NCBI RefSeq assembly: GCF_034479515.1
Contig: NZ_CP140152.1
Location: 2,294,001-2,358,000 of the forward strand
Origin: Duganella zoogloeoides
Lineage (GTDB): Bacteria; Pseudomonadota; Gammaproteobacteria; Burkholderiales; Burkholderiaceae_D
DNA: 64,000 bases
Direction: 5' to 3'
Numbering within the stretch: position 1 is the stretch's first letter; every line of letters begins with the position of its first letter. Both the position numbers and the translations under genes were made by a program. The notes beneath the pieces are model-generated. The model did no database searches. It worked only from the letters and a program-made list of their open reading frames with translations, and was not told the DNA's origin. Below are positions 47,070 to 55,835 of this stretch, piece after piece.

Positions 47070-49130
47070 CTAGTGCGCTCCGCTCAGCTCGTGCATGCGC
47101 TGGCGCAGCGCGGTGCGATCGAAACCGGCCGGCTTGTCCTGCCCCAGCGCCAGTGCGCGCTGGTAATAGGTCAGCGCCAGCTTGCCCTGGTTCAGGCGGT
47201 CGAGGCCGATGGCCAGGTTGTAGGCATAGTCGGCGTTGTCCGGCGCTGCCGTGTAGGCGCGGAAATAGGTTTGCTGCGCGTCGGGCCAGCGGCCTTGTTG
47301 CGCGTACAGGTTGCCGAGTGCGAACAGTACCGGGCCGGCATCGGGATTGCTGGTCAGGATGGCTTTCAGGCGCCGCTCGTTCTGTCCGGCGTCGCCGCCG
47401 CTCAATCCCACCAGTCCGGCCACGGCCGTGGCATCGTTGGGATCGAGTTCGAGCAGGCGCAGGTAGTAGCTCGATGCCTGCGCGCCCTGGTTCTGGCGCG
47501 CGGCCACGGTAGCCATGCCCAGCAGGGCGTCGCGGCTGTTCGGGTCCTGGCGCAGTGCCGTTTCATATTGTTGCTGGGCGGTGGACAGGTCGCCGATGCG
47601 CAACAGCTCGTAGGCATTTTCCAGCGCCGGGGCAATCCGCGCCGGTTGCACGGTGCGCGCCACGCGGATGTCGGTATTGTCGGGCGCGGCCACGGGCGGC
47701 AGCCGCTCCTGGCGCGGCATGTTCGCTTGCGCCTGGATCGCCTGCTGGGTGGCGGCCAACTCCTGCTCGGTGCGTTCGAGGCGGCGTTCGAGGTCGTCGC
47801 GCGCAGCGCGGCTCATGCCGCTCATGGGGGAGGGCGCCAGCATGCCGGCAACCGACGGATCGCCGCCCGACGGATCGCCGCCCGACGCATCGACGCCATT
47901 GCCAAGCGCTGCGGGATCGGTCGCGCCGGCGGGGCCGACGATCTGCACCGCGCCGGTGGCGCCAGTTGCACCCGGAGGCGGCATCGCCACCGGCGGCAGG
48001 CGCGAACCGGCGCCCGGCGCCATCACGGCTTGCCAGTAGTAATAGCCGAAGCCGAGAATGATCAGCGCCAGGACCGAGAGCAGCCCGATCAGGCGCAGCC
48101 GTTCCGGGTCCATGCCCGGCGGCTCGGCATTGCCGGCGGCTGCCGCGCGGGCGCGGGCGCGTGGTGTGGCGTGGTTGCCGTTGCTGCTGCCGTTGCCATT
48201 TGCGCCACCGGTACGCGGCGTAGCGCGTGGCTTGGCTTGTGCCGCTGCGCTGGCGGCAGTGGCTGCGGCGGTTGCCGATGCAGCGGAGTGGGCCGGCTCG
48301 CCGGTGATCGGATCGACGTTGGCAGATGGCGCGCTGCGCGCAGTGCCGGCAGTTGCCGAGCCGGACGCGGCTGACGATCCGAAGGCGGAACCAGGACCGG
48401 AACCGGGACCGTTACCGTGCGGGGTAGCAAAGTCGGCTGCATAGCCGGAACCCGGGCCGGCGGCAGAACTGGACGGGGCAGCAAAGTCGGTCGAGTAGCC
48501 GGAAACAGGGCCGGCGCCCGAACCGAACGAAGTGTCGGTTGCCAACAGGCCTGCGCCATCGAATCCTGCGGCGTCGGCGCCAAATGAAGCGGGGCTGCCG
48601 CTGGCGCCACCGCCTGCGTTACCGGCGCTGGCATCGGCCGCTGCCGATGCCCCGCGCGCGCGCGGCGCGGCCGGATCGGGCGCAAGATCGAAGGACAGCC
48701 CGGATTCCTGCTGCGGTGCGTTTGGCGGCACCGGGTCCGGCATCGGGCGAGCGGTGGAACTGGCGGCGGCAGCGATGGTCGGTGAGGTCGGCTCCAGGCT
48801 GAACGATGGCTCGAAGTCCAGGCTCAGCTCCCGCTTGGCCGCTGCCGCCCCGGTCATTGCGGCAGTCGCGGTTGTTGGGGCGGCCGCCGCAGTACCGGCA
48901 CCGCCAGCAACAATACGGCTGGCTCCATCACCGCCGTCACCGGAACCGGCGCCAGCACCAGCAAGGCCAGCACCGGCACGAGCACCGCCACCATCAGGCG
49001 CGGGCGCAGGTTCCGGCGTCAACGCCAGGATATCGTCGAACTCGCGCGACGGCCGGTCCACCTCGGTGTCGCCGGCGGCATTCTGTTTGGCGCGCTCGGC
49101 TTTCTTGAGCGCTTGCATTAACAAGCTCAT
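47070..49130 (-). CDS. MshN-like TPR protein with a long Ala/Gly/Ser/Pro linker
   Basis: This 686-residue protein has a cytoplasmic N-terminus 'MSLLMQALKKAERAKQNA', the MshN/GspB-type opening. About 280 residues of Ala/Gly/Ser/Pro-rich low complexity follow, with an imperfect internal repeat ('GPVSGYSTDFAAP', 'GPGSGYAADFATP'). A TM helix is at about residue 350 (LIGLLSVLALIILGFGYYYW), then a Pro/Gly region, a coiled coil, and C-terminal TPRs from about 500 ('AYELLRIGDLSTAQQQYETALRQDPNSRDALLGMA', 'VLFALGNLYAQQGRWPDAQQTYFRAYTAAPDN'). MshN-type proteins connect inner-membrane parts to secretin. Its ATG overlaps the secretin stop by 4 bases. The linker is far longer than I would expect. Confidence 0.8.
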   Translation of the reverse strand: MSLLMQALKKAERAKQNAAGDTEVDRPSREFDDILALTPEPAPAPDGGGARAGAGLAGAGAGSGDGGDGASRIVAGGAGTAAAAPTTATAAMTGAAAAKRELSLDFEPSFSLEPTSPTIAAAASSTARPMPDPVPPNAPQQESGLSFDLAPDPAAPRARGASAAADASAGNAGGGASGSPASFGADAAGFDGAGLLATDTSFGSGAGPVSGYSTDFAAPSSSAAGPGSGYAADFATPHGNGPGSGPGSAFGSSAASGSATAGTARSAPSANVDPITGEPAHSAASATAAATAASAAAQAKPRATPRTGGANGNGSSNGNHATPRARARAAAAGNAEPPGMDPERLRLIGLLSVLALIILGFGYYYWQAVMAPGAGSRLPPVAMPPPGATGATGAVQIVGPAGATDPAALGNGVDASGGDPSGGDPSVAGMLAPSPMSGMSRAARDDLERRLERTEQELAATQQAIQAQANMPRQERLPPVAAPDNTDIRVARTVQPARIAPALENAYELLRIGDLSTAQQQYETALRQDPNSRDALLGMATVAARQNQGAQASSYYLRLLELDPNDATAVAGLVGLSGGDAGQNERRLKAILTSNPDAGPVLFALGNLYAQQGRWPDAQQTYFRAYTAAPDNADYAYNLAIGLDRLNQGKLALTYYQRALALGQDKPAGFDRTALRQRMHELSGAH

Positions 49131-50977
49131 GATCCGTTGGCCTTGGCGGTAGGGACAGGGTAGGTGGACGGTACCGGGTACGGTTCGTTGTCGGGCTCGC
49201 CCGGCAGCAGGTCGCGGTAATTCTTGTAGTCGCCGTTGACGCTGGCGTCCTTGATCACCACCGGCCGCATGAAGATCACCAGCTCGGTCTTGGTGCTGGT
49301 TTCATTACGGTACGAGAACAGGTCGCCGATCACGGGTACGCTCGAGAGCAGCGGGATGCCATCCTTGAGGTTGTCCACGCTGTCCTGCATCAGGCCGCCC
49401 ATCACGGCGATCTGGCCGCTCGGCACTTTCATCAGCGATTCCAGTTCGCGCGCCTGGATCACCGGCACCCGGCTGACCACCTTGGCATCGGCCAGCGCCG
49501 GGTTGGGGTCGTTGACGTAGCCGACGATGCGGGTAATCGTGGGACGGACGTTGATGGTCACTTCATCGTTGTCGGCGATCTGCGGCGTTACGCTCATGAC
49601 GAAGCCGACCGGCACGGTCTCGAGCTTCGATTCGTACACCGCCTGCGAAATCGGGTTGCCGTTGGTGCCCAGCACGGCCGGCGTCACCTTGATCGAGAAG
49701 AACACGTTGTTATCGACTACCTTGAGCAGCGCGGTCTGGTTGTTCATCACGCTGATTTTCGGGCTTGACAGCACTTTGACCTTGCCGAACGATTCCAGCA
49801 ACTGGATCGCCGCCGTCAGGTTGCCCAGCTTGCCTGTCGCCGAGTAATTGAGCAGGAAGGCGCCGGGGCTGGTGCCGGGATTGACGCCGCTTGGCAAACC
49901 GGTCTGGCCCACCGCCTGCTGGGTAAACCTGACGCCGCCGCCGGAGATGGTCGACCAGTTGATGCCCTGCTGGTAGTTGTTGCTCAGTTTGACTTCGAGC
50001 ACGGTCGCTTCGATCAGCACCTGGCGTTTGGCCGAGCCGAGCACGATGTCGAGGAACTCGCGGATCTTCTCGTGCTGGCGATTGGTGGCGCGCACGGCGA
50101 TCAGGCCGCCCTCGGCATTGACCACGACCGAGTTGGTGGTGGCGTTGCGGTTGCCGCCGAAGGCGCCGCCATCGAACGGTGACGGCGCACCTTGCTGGTT
50201 TTGCTGGCTATTGCTGCCCTGCGCTCCTTGCTGCTGGCTGGTCTGGCTGGGGGCGGGCGCCGCCAGCGGATCGACCAGCTTGTCGTTGATGGTGGTCGGG
50301 CGCAGCATGTCACGGATATTTTTTTCCAGGCTGTACCAGAAATTATTGTCCGAGCGATTGTTGACCACGGTGGTCGAGTTATTGCTCGGGTTATTCGTCG
50401 AACTGTTGCCGCCGAACGAACTGCCGCCCGTGCTACCACCCTGGCCAGTACCGGTGGTGGCGCCCACCGGGTTGGACGCGCTGCCGCCGCCACCGGTGGT
50501 GGAAATCTGGGTGGCGATATTGACGCTGCTGTTGGTGCTGCGCGCGATATTGACGTAGTCCACCTTGTAGTTGCGCCACTCTGGCGTGTCCGGCAATACG
50601 GTCAGGGTGGTGCCGTTGATCTCGTAGCGCATGTCCACCTGGCGCTGTATGCGCGACAGCAACTGCGGCAGGGTCTGGTCGAGCGCGTTCAGGGTGACGC
50701 TGCCTTCCACGCCCGGGTGGACATCGACGTTGAGGCCGGCATCGCGCGCCAGCGCGAACAGCAGCGACTGCACCGGCACCTTGTGCACGGTCACGCTATA
50801 GGTTTCCACCTTGGCCGTCGGCTTCGGTGGCGGCAGCATGGCGCTCTGGCGCACCGGCTCGGGAATCGCCCCGGCTGCGCGCGGCGCTTCCGAAATATGG
50901 GTGGACGAGGGCGGCAATGCGCGGGTGGCGCACCCCAGCAGGAACAGCGGTACAAGCGAACAGGCTAGTTTTTTCAT
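49127..50977 (-). CDS. MshL-like outer-membrane secretin, lipoprotein (minus locus)
   Basis: This 616-residue secretin subunit has a lipoprotein signal MKKLACSLVPLFLLGC with Cys at the cleavage site. An STN/N0-like domain ('YSVTVHKVPVQSLLFALARDAGLNVDVHPGVEGSVTLNA') is followed by N-domains and a secretin barrel ('QVLIEATVLEVKLSNNYQQGINW', 'VLSSPKISVMNNQTALLKV', 'VGFVMSVTPQIADNDEVTINVRPTITR', 'GQIAVMGGLMQDS'). A Gly/Ser/Asn-rich insert lies between about residues 175 and 215 (GGSTGGSSFGGNSSTNNPSN). It forms the exit pore. The start at 50977 follows GGAAAG, and the lipobox decides it over the longer frame. It is clearly related to the plus-locus MshL at 62884. Confidence 0.93.
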   Translation of the reverse strand: MKKLACSLVPLFLLGCATRALPPSSTHISEAPRAAGAIPEPVRQSAMLPPPKPTAKVETYSVTVHKVPVQSLLFALARDAGLNVDVHPGVEGSVTLNALDQTLPQLLSRIQRQVDMRYEINGTTLTVLPDTPEWRNYKVDYVNIARSTNSSVNIATQISTTGGGGSASNPVGATTGTGQGGSTGGSSFGGNSSTNNPSNNSTTVVNNRSDNNFWYSLEKNIRDMLRPTTINDKLVDPLAAPAPSQTSQQQGAQGSNSQQNQQGAPSPFDGGAFGGNRNATTNSVVVNAEGGLIAVRATNRQHEKIREFLDIVLGSAKRQVLIEATVLEVKLSNNYQQGINWSTISGGGVRFTQQAVGQTGLPSGVNPGTSPGAFLLNYSATGKLGNLTAAIQLLESFGKVKVLSSPKISVMNNQTALLKVVDNNVFFSIKVTPAVLGTNGNPISQAVYESKLETVPVGFVMSVTPQIADNDEVTINVRPTITRIVGYVNDPNPALADAKVVSRVPVIQARELESLMKVPSGQIAVMGGLMQDSVDNLKDGIPLLSSVPVIGDLFSYRNETSTKTELVIFMRPVVIKDASVNGDYKNYRDLLPGEPDNEPYPVPSTYPVPTAKANGS

Positions 50978-51041
50978 TGAGTCTTTCCGGCCCGGTGACA
51001 CTGCAGGATATTGTAAATTTGCAATTTTAACGACCATGATC

Positions 51042-52001
51042 TTACAATTCGGAAGCCGTCGCAAGGACGCTCCAACAGATTGCAACAAATAGCAGGCTCA
51101 GCAAACACGCCGTTACAACAGTGCGTGGTTGCAAGCCTGCAAACCGTGTCCGGTGCCAAGGCTGAAGCGCCCGGTACGACCGGAACGGCGACTCGGCAAT
51201 CGCCAGCCGGGCATGCCGCGCTTCCACCGTTGCCGCATCGTCGGCAAACGCTGCCAGCAGCGCCTTGTCCGCCAAAATATTGATACGCCGGACGATACCT
51301 TCCGAGGCGTCGCCGATCAGCCGCACCGCATCGCTGCTGAACACGGGTGCGCCGTCGTGGCCGGCCGCGGCCAGCCGGAACGCCAGGAATTCCGCCACCA
51401 GCGACTGCGCCATGGCCGGCACCTCGAAGCTGTGGGTGATGCGCTCCTTCAGTTGCCGCATCGACGGCAAGTCCAGGTGGCGGTCCAGCTCGGGCTGCCC
51501 GAACAGCACGATTTGCAGCAGCTTGCTGCTGGCCGTCTCCAGGTTGGTCAGCAGGCGGATCGCTTCCAGCGTGTCGAGCGGCATGGCCTGCGCCTCTTCC
51601 ACCAGCAGCACCACGTTGCGGCCCTGGCCATGCAGGCCGATCAGGTGCGTCTGCACGGCGCGCTGGATTTCATCGACCCGGTAGCCGCGCGTGGCCAGGC
51701 CCAGCTCGGCCGCAATCGCATACTGCACTTCGACCGCGCTCAGATTCGGGTTGACCAGGTAGATCACCTCGATATGGTCGGGCAGGCGGCTTTCCAGCAT
51801 GCGGCACAACATGGTCTTGCCGGTGCCGACTTCGCCGGTAACCTTGACGATGCCTTCGCCGTGGCACACCGCGTACAGCAGCGCCTCGAGGATATCGCCG
51901 CGCGTGTTGCCGGCGTAAAAAAACGCCGGGTTGGGCGTGATGCCGAATGGTGTCTCGCGCAGCCCGAAGTGGTCCTGGTACATTGCCGTGGTCGCCATCA
52001 T
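51042..52001 (-). CDS. MshM/ExeA-like AAA ATPase
   Basis: This 319-residue protein has an ExeA-type start ('MYQDHFGLRETPFGITPNPAFFYAG'). Walker A is at about residues 52-60 (GEVGTGKTM), Walker B 'NVVLLVEEAQAMPLDTLEAIRLLTNLET', sensor 'LQIVLFGQPELDRHL' and arginine region 'LKERITHSFEVPAM'. A C-terminal TM helix (VTACLLSLLFVAICWSVL) anchors it. ExeA/MshM proteins help place or assemble the secretin, and ExeA does so with a peptidoglycan-binding domain that is absent here. The ATG at 52001 overlaps the ABC ATPase stop (ATGA). The 64 bp to the secretin gene hold no recognised element. Confidence 0.9.
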   Translation of the reverse strand: MMATTAMYQDHFGLRETPFGITPNPAFFYAGNTRGDILEALLYAVCHGEGIVKVTGEVGTGKTMLCRMLESRLPDHIEVIYLVNPNLSAVEVQYAIAAELGLATRGYRVDEIQRAVQTHLIGLHGQGRNVVLLVEEAQAMPLDTLEAIRLLTNLETASSKLLQIVLFGQPELDRHLDLPSMRQLKERITHSFEVPAMAQSLVAEFLAFRLAAAGHDGAPVFSSDAVRLIGDASEGIVRRINILADKALLAAFADDAATVEARHARLAIAESPFRSYRALQPWHRTRFAGLQPRTVVTACLLSLLFVAICWSVLATASEL

Positions 52002-52714
52002 GCGATGCAGGCCAGAAAGGCTTGCTCCAGGGTCTCGGCGCCATGGTGCGCGCGGCACTCGGCCGGCGTGCCGGTAAACCGGATCGCGCCGTCGTGCAGG
52101 ATGGCCATGCGGTCGCACAGTTCATCGACGTCGGCCAGCGCGTGCGACGTGAAAAACACCGTGCTGCCGCGCTGCTGCAAGGCCCGCAATTGCTGTTTCA
52201 ACAGCGCGCGCGCCTTTGGATCGAGGCCGCTCATCGGCTCGTCCAGTACGTACAGGCGTTTATTGGACAGCAGGCAGGCGGCCAGGCCCAGCTTTTGGGT
52301 CATGCCTTTCGAATAATGGCGCACGGTTTTTTTCAACGCGGCCGGGTCGAGGTCGAGTGCGGCCAGCATGGTGGTCACCGCCGTTGCATCGACCTTCAAC
52401 CCCTGCAAGGTCATAAGGTACTTGATGAAGTCGGCGCCGGTCAGGTAGTAAGGCGGTGTCAGGCGCTCGGGCAGGAAGCCCAGCGGCGCGCGGCTGGCCG
52501 GGCGGCCGTGCGGCTGGCCGAAAATGGCGATCTCGCCACCGTCGAGCGCGCAGAAATCGAGCAGGCACTTGATCAGGCTGGTCTTGCCGGCGCCATTCAC
52601 GCCCACCAGGCCGAAACATTCGCCCGCCCGCACCGCCAGATCGACTCCTTGCAGCACGCAGGCCTGGCCATAGCGTTTGACAACTTGCTGGAAGCACAGG
52701 GCAGTTTCAGTCAT
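51998..52714 (-). CDS. ABC transporter ATPase, first gene of the minus-strand pilus operon
   Basis: This 238-residue cytoplasmic ATPase has Walker A 'GVNGAGKTS' at about residue 40, Q-loop region 'GFLPERLTPPYYLTGADFIKYL', a variant signature 'HYSKGMTQKLGLAACLL', Walker B 'RLYVLDEPMSGLDPKARALL' and the switch His in 'VFFTSHALADVDELCDRMAI'. It belongs to the CcmA/NosF type that pairs with ABC-2 permeases. The frame is open upstream, but the ATG at 52714 gives the proper start (MTETALCFQQVVKRYG); no strong ribosome site is seen. The next gene overlaps it by 4 bases. The only permease nearby is at 38533-39312 in the same operon. Confidence 0.92.
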   Translation of the reverse strand: MTETALCFQQVVKRYGQACVLQGVDLAVRAGECFGLVGVNGAGKTSLIKCLLDFCALDGGEIAIFGQPHGRPASRAPLGFLPERLTPPYYLTGADFIKYLMTLQGLKVDATAVTTMLAALDLDPAALKKTVRHYSKGMTQKLGLAACLLSNKRLYVLDEPMSGLDPKARALLKQQLRALQQRGSTVFFTSHALADVDELCDRMAILHDGAIRFTGTPAECRAHHGAETLEQAFLACIA

Positions 52715-52813
52715 TGATGCAGGGGGAGAATAGCCGGTGGGAAACAAGGTAACACTGTAGCGTATCCGTGCGCGGAATGCGACATCGTTTCGTCTTTCTT
52801 CATCGCAAATGTC

Positions 52814-52832
52814 ACATTCTCGTCTAGAATGT
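52814..52832. promoter_or_regulatory. Perfect dyad in the divergent promoter region of the two pilus loci
   Basis: ACATTCT-CGTCT-AGAATGT is a 7-bp inverted repeat with a 5-bp spacer. It lies in the 176-bp gap between the minus-locus start (52714) and the plus-locus start (52891), so one regulator could control both directions. No regulator identified. Confidence 0.5.
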
Positions 52833-52890
52833 CTGGCAAGTTGTCTTAGGGTATTTCTTGATGCCCGCGCGAATCTCACAAGGAGCAGGT

Positions 52891-54594
52891 ATGGCAAGGC
52901 CGGAAAAAGTCAGGCTGGGGGAAATCCTGGTACAGCAAAAGCTGCTGTCTGAAGAGCAACTGGGACTGGCGCTGACCGAGCAAAAGCGCAGTGGCCGCAA
53001 GCTGGGCCGGGTGTTCGTCGAGAACGGCTATGTGACCGAGGAACAGATTGCCAATGCGCTGGCGCGCCAGCTCAACATTCCTTACCTGAACCTGAAATTC
53101 TTCAACGTCAATCCCGAGATCGTGCGGCGCCTGCCCGAGACCCAGGCGCGCCGCTTCCGCGCACTGGTACTGGAAGACCGCCAGGGAACGCTGCTGGTCG
53201 GTATCTCCGATCCGACCGACCTGTTCGCGTACGACGAGATCGCCCGCATCGTCAAGCAGCCGATCGAGCTGGCGGTGGTCAACGAGACCGAGGTGCTGGG
53301 CGTAATCGACCGCATCTACCGCCGCACCGAGGACATCTCCGACCTGGCGCGCGAGCTCGAGCAGGATCTGGGCGACATCTCGGTGGACTTCGGCGCGCTG
53401 GCCGCCAACCCGAACCTGGAAGAGGCACCGATCGTCAAGCTGCTGCAGTCGGTGTTCGACGATGCCGCCCAGGTGCGCGCGTCCGACATCCACATCGAGC
53501 CGCAAGAGGGGCGGCTGCAAATCCGCTTCCGCATCGACGGCGTGCTGCACCTGCAAACCGAAACCGATATCAAGATCGCACCGTCGCTGGCGCTGCGCCT
53601 GAAGCTGATGTCGGAGCTCGATATTTCCGAAAAGCGCTTGCCGCAGGACGGCCGCTTTGCCGTGCGCGTGCGCAACCAGCGCATCGACGTGCGGATTTCG
53701 ACCATGCCCACCCAGTACGGCGAATCGGTGGTGATGCGTTTGCTGAACCAGGGCGGCACCCAGTTGCGGCTCGACGCCATCGGCATGCCGCGCGCGCTGG
53801 TGGAGAAATTCCGCGCCATCGTCCAGCGCCCCAATGGCCTGGTGCTGGTGACCGGGCCCACCGGCAGCGGCAAGACCACGACCCTGTATTGCGCGCTGGC
53901 CGAACTGAACTCGGTCGAGAAAAAGCTGATCACGGTGGAAGACCCGGTCGAATACCGCTTATCCGGCATCAACCAGGTGCAGGTCAACGAAAAGATCGAG
54001 CTCGACTTTGCCCGCGTGCTGCGCTCGGCGCTGCGGCAGGATCCCGACATCGTGCTCGTCGGCGAGATGCGCGACCAGGAAACCGCGCAAATCGGCCTGC
54101 GCGCCGCCATGACCGGCCACCTGGTGCTGTCCACCTTGCACACCAACGACGCCGTCAGCACGCCGCTGCGCCTGATGGACATGGGCGTGCCGCGCTACAT
54201 GGTGGGCAGCTCGCTGCAGGCGGTGCTGGCCCAGCGCCTGGTGCGCACCATTTGCGAAAGCTGCACCACCCCGTACGAACCGACGCCGTCCGAGCGCGAA
54301 TGGCTGAGCCTGGAACTGAATGACAAGGTGGACATGGCGCGCTACTTCCACGGCAAGGGCTGTTCGCATTGCAACGGCATGGGGTATCGCGGCCGTACCG
54401 GCGTCTATGAATTGCTGGAAATGACACGCGCCGTGGTCGATGCCGCCAACGATCCGAATCCGTCGCACTTCCTGAAAGTGGCGAAGCAGCAAATGGCTGG
54501 CGAAACCCTGCGCCGCCACGCCGTGCAACTGGTGGTGCAGGGCCGCACCACCATCGCGGAAGCGATGCGCATCAGCAACCAGATCGAGGAATGA
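52891..54594 (+). CDS. mshE: MSHA biogenesis ATPase MshE with c-di-GMP-binding N-terminal domain
   Basis: This 567-residue assembly ATPase has an N-terminus that matches the tandem MshEN c-di-GMP motif closely: 'VRLGEILVQQKLLSEEQL', 'ALTEQKRSGRKLGRVFVENG', 'YVTEEQIANALARQLNIPYL'. Both repeats keep the LG, L and Q framework, and the first keeps Arg. The ATPase core has Walker A 'VTGPTGSGKTTTLYC' near 325, 'ITVEDPVEYRLSGINQVQV', Walker B 'RQDPDIVLVGEMRDQETAQIG', His box 'GHLVLSTLHTNDAVSTPLRL' and the zinc Cys pairs CESC and CSHC. The ATG at 52891 follows AAGGAG. It is the first gene of the MSHA locus. Activation of MshE by c-di-GMP is established in Vibrio cholerae. Confidence 0.95.
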   Translation: MARPEKVRLGEILVQQKLLSEEQLGLALTEQKRSGRKLGRVFVENGYVTEEQIANALARQLNIPYLNLKFFNVNPEIVRRLPETQARRFRALVLEDRQGTLLVGISDPTDLFAYDEIARIVKQPIELAVVNETEVLGVIDRIYRRTEDISDLARELEQDLGDISVDFGALAANPNLEEAPIVKLLQSVFDDAAQVRASDIHIEPQEGRLQIRFRIDGVLHLQTETDIKIAPSLALRLKLMSELDISEKRLPQDGRFAVRVRNQRIDVRISTMPTQYGESVVMRLLNQGGTQLRLDAIGMPRALVEKFRAIVQRPNGLVLVTGPTGSGKTTTLYCALAELNSVEKKLITVEDPVEYRLSGINQVQVNEKIELDFARVLRSALRQDPDIVLVGEMRDQETAQIGLRAAMTGHLVLSTLHTNDAVSTPLRLMDMGVPRYMVGSSLQAVLAQRLVRTICESCTTPYEPTPSEREWLSLELNDKVDMARYFHGKGCSHCNGMGYRGRTGVYELLEMTRAVVDAANDPNPSHFLKVAKQQMAGETLRRHAVQLVVQGRTTIAEAMRISNQIEE

Positions 54595-54595
54595 C

Positions 54596-55825
54596 GTGCC
54601 GTATTTCGCCTACAAGGCCCGCAACGCGCGTGGCGAACTGATGCAAGGTGTGCTGGAAGCGGCCGACAGCGGCGCCGTGGCCGACCAGCTGTTCAACACC
54701 GGCCTGACGCCGATCGAGATCACCGTCACCCAGAAGCGCGTGACCGACGATGGCGAGGGCTGGTGGGCCAAGCTGCTGGAAAAGAAGGTGACGTCGATGG
54801 ACGTGCAACTGTTCAGCCGCCAGCTGTACACGCTACTCAAGTCCGGCGTGCCCATCATGCGCGGTCTGGCCGGTTTGCAGGAGTCGGCGGTCAGCAAATC
54901 GTTCGGCAAGGTGATCAAGGATTTGCGCGAGTCGCTCGATTCGGGCCGCGAACTGTCGGCTGCCATGCGCCGCCACCCGGACGTGTTTACGCCGTTCTAC
55001 CTGTCGATGGTGCGGGTGGGCGAGATGACCGGCCGCCTGGAAGAAGTGTTCCTGCGCCTGTTCGACCACCTGGAATTCGACCGCGACATGCGCGACCGCG
55101 TCAAAACCGCGCTGCGCTATCCGAGTTTCGTGGTGCTTGCGATGATCGCTGCCATGGTGGTGGTCAATATGTTCGTGATTCCGGCGTTCGCGGGCGTGTT
55201 TGCCAGCATGCATGCCGAATTGCCGCTGATGACGCGCGTTTTGATCGGCTTCTCCAACTTCACCGTGCGCTACTGGCCGCTGCTGGCGGCGCTGGCGGCG
55301 GTCAGCATCTTCGGCTTCCGCAGCTGGGTGCGCACGACCGCGGGGCGCTATCGCTGGGACAAGTTCAAGCTGACCATCCCGGTGGCCGGCAAGATCATCC
55401 TCAAGGCCACGCTGGCGCGCTTTGCGCGCAGCTTTGCGCTGTCCTCGCGCAGCGGCGTGCCCATCGTCCAGGCGCTGACGGTGGTGTCGCAGACAGTCGA
55501 GAACGCCTACCTGTCGGCGCGCGTGGAGCAGATGCGCGACGGCGTGGAACGCGGCGACAGCATCCTGCGCACGGCTGCCGCTGCCGCTGTATTTACGCCG
55601 GTGGTGCTGCAAATGATCGCGGTGGGCGAGGAGAGCGGCGCCATCGACGACCTGATGGACGAGGTGGCGCAAATGTACGAGCGCGAAGTCGATTACGAGC
55701 TCAAGACCCTGTCAGCGCAGATCGAACCGATCATGATCGTGTTCCTCGGCATCATGGTGCTGATCCTGGCGCTCGGTATTTTCCTGCCGATCTGGGACCT
55801 GGGCAAGGCGGCGCTGCCGCACTAG
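54596..55825 (+). CDS. mshG: MSHA biogenesis platform protein MshG (GspF family)
   Basis: This 409-residue inner-membrane protein starts at a GTG one base after the mshE stop. The N-terminus 'YFAYKARNARGELMQGVLEAADSGAVADQLFNTGLTPIEI' is typical of GspF/MshG. Two repeats follow: 'QLFSRQLYTLLKSGVPIMRGLAGLQES' with 'GRELSAAMRRHPDVFTPFYLSMVRVGEMTGRLEEVF', and 'ARFARSFALSSRSGVPIVQALTVVSQTVEN' with 'VVLQMIAVGEESGAIDDLMDEVAQMYEREVDYELK'. Three TM helices, the last 'IMIVFLGIMVLILALGIFLPIW'. It couples MshE hydrolysis to pilin insertion. Confidence 0.95.
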   Translation: MPYFAYKARNARGELMQGVLEAADSGAVADQLFNTGLTPIEITVTQKRVTDDGEGWWAKLLEKKVTSMDVQLFSRQLYTLLKSGVPIMRGLAGLQESAVSKSFGKVIKDLRESLDSGRELSAAMRRHPDVFTPFYLSMVRVGEMTGRLEEVFLRLFDHLEFDRDMRDRVKTALRYPSFVVLAMIAAMVVVNMFVIPAFAGVFASMHAELPLMTRVLIGFSNFTVRYWPLLAALAAVSIFGFRSWVRTTAGRYRWDKFKLTIPVAGKIILKATLARFARSFALSSRSGVPIVQALTVVSQTVENAYLSARVEQMRDGVERGDSILRTAAAAAVFTPVVLQMIAVGEESGAIDDLMDEVAQMYEREVDYELKTLSAQIEPIMIVFLGIMVLILALGIFLPIWDLGKAALPH

Positions 55826-55835
55826 GCGCGCCACC

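Noticed and set aside
52715..52890. Sigma-54 promoter for the pilus loci
   Set aside because: TGGCAAG-TTGTC at 52834-52844 looks superficially similar, but the spacing and the second box do not fit TGGC-N8-TTGC.
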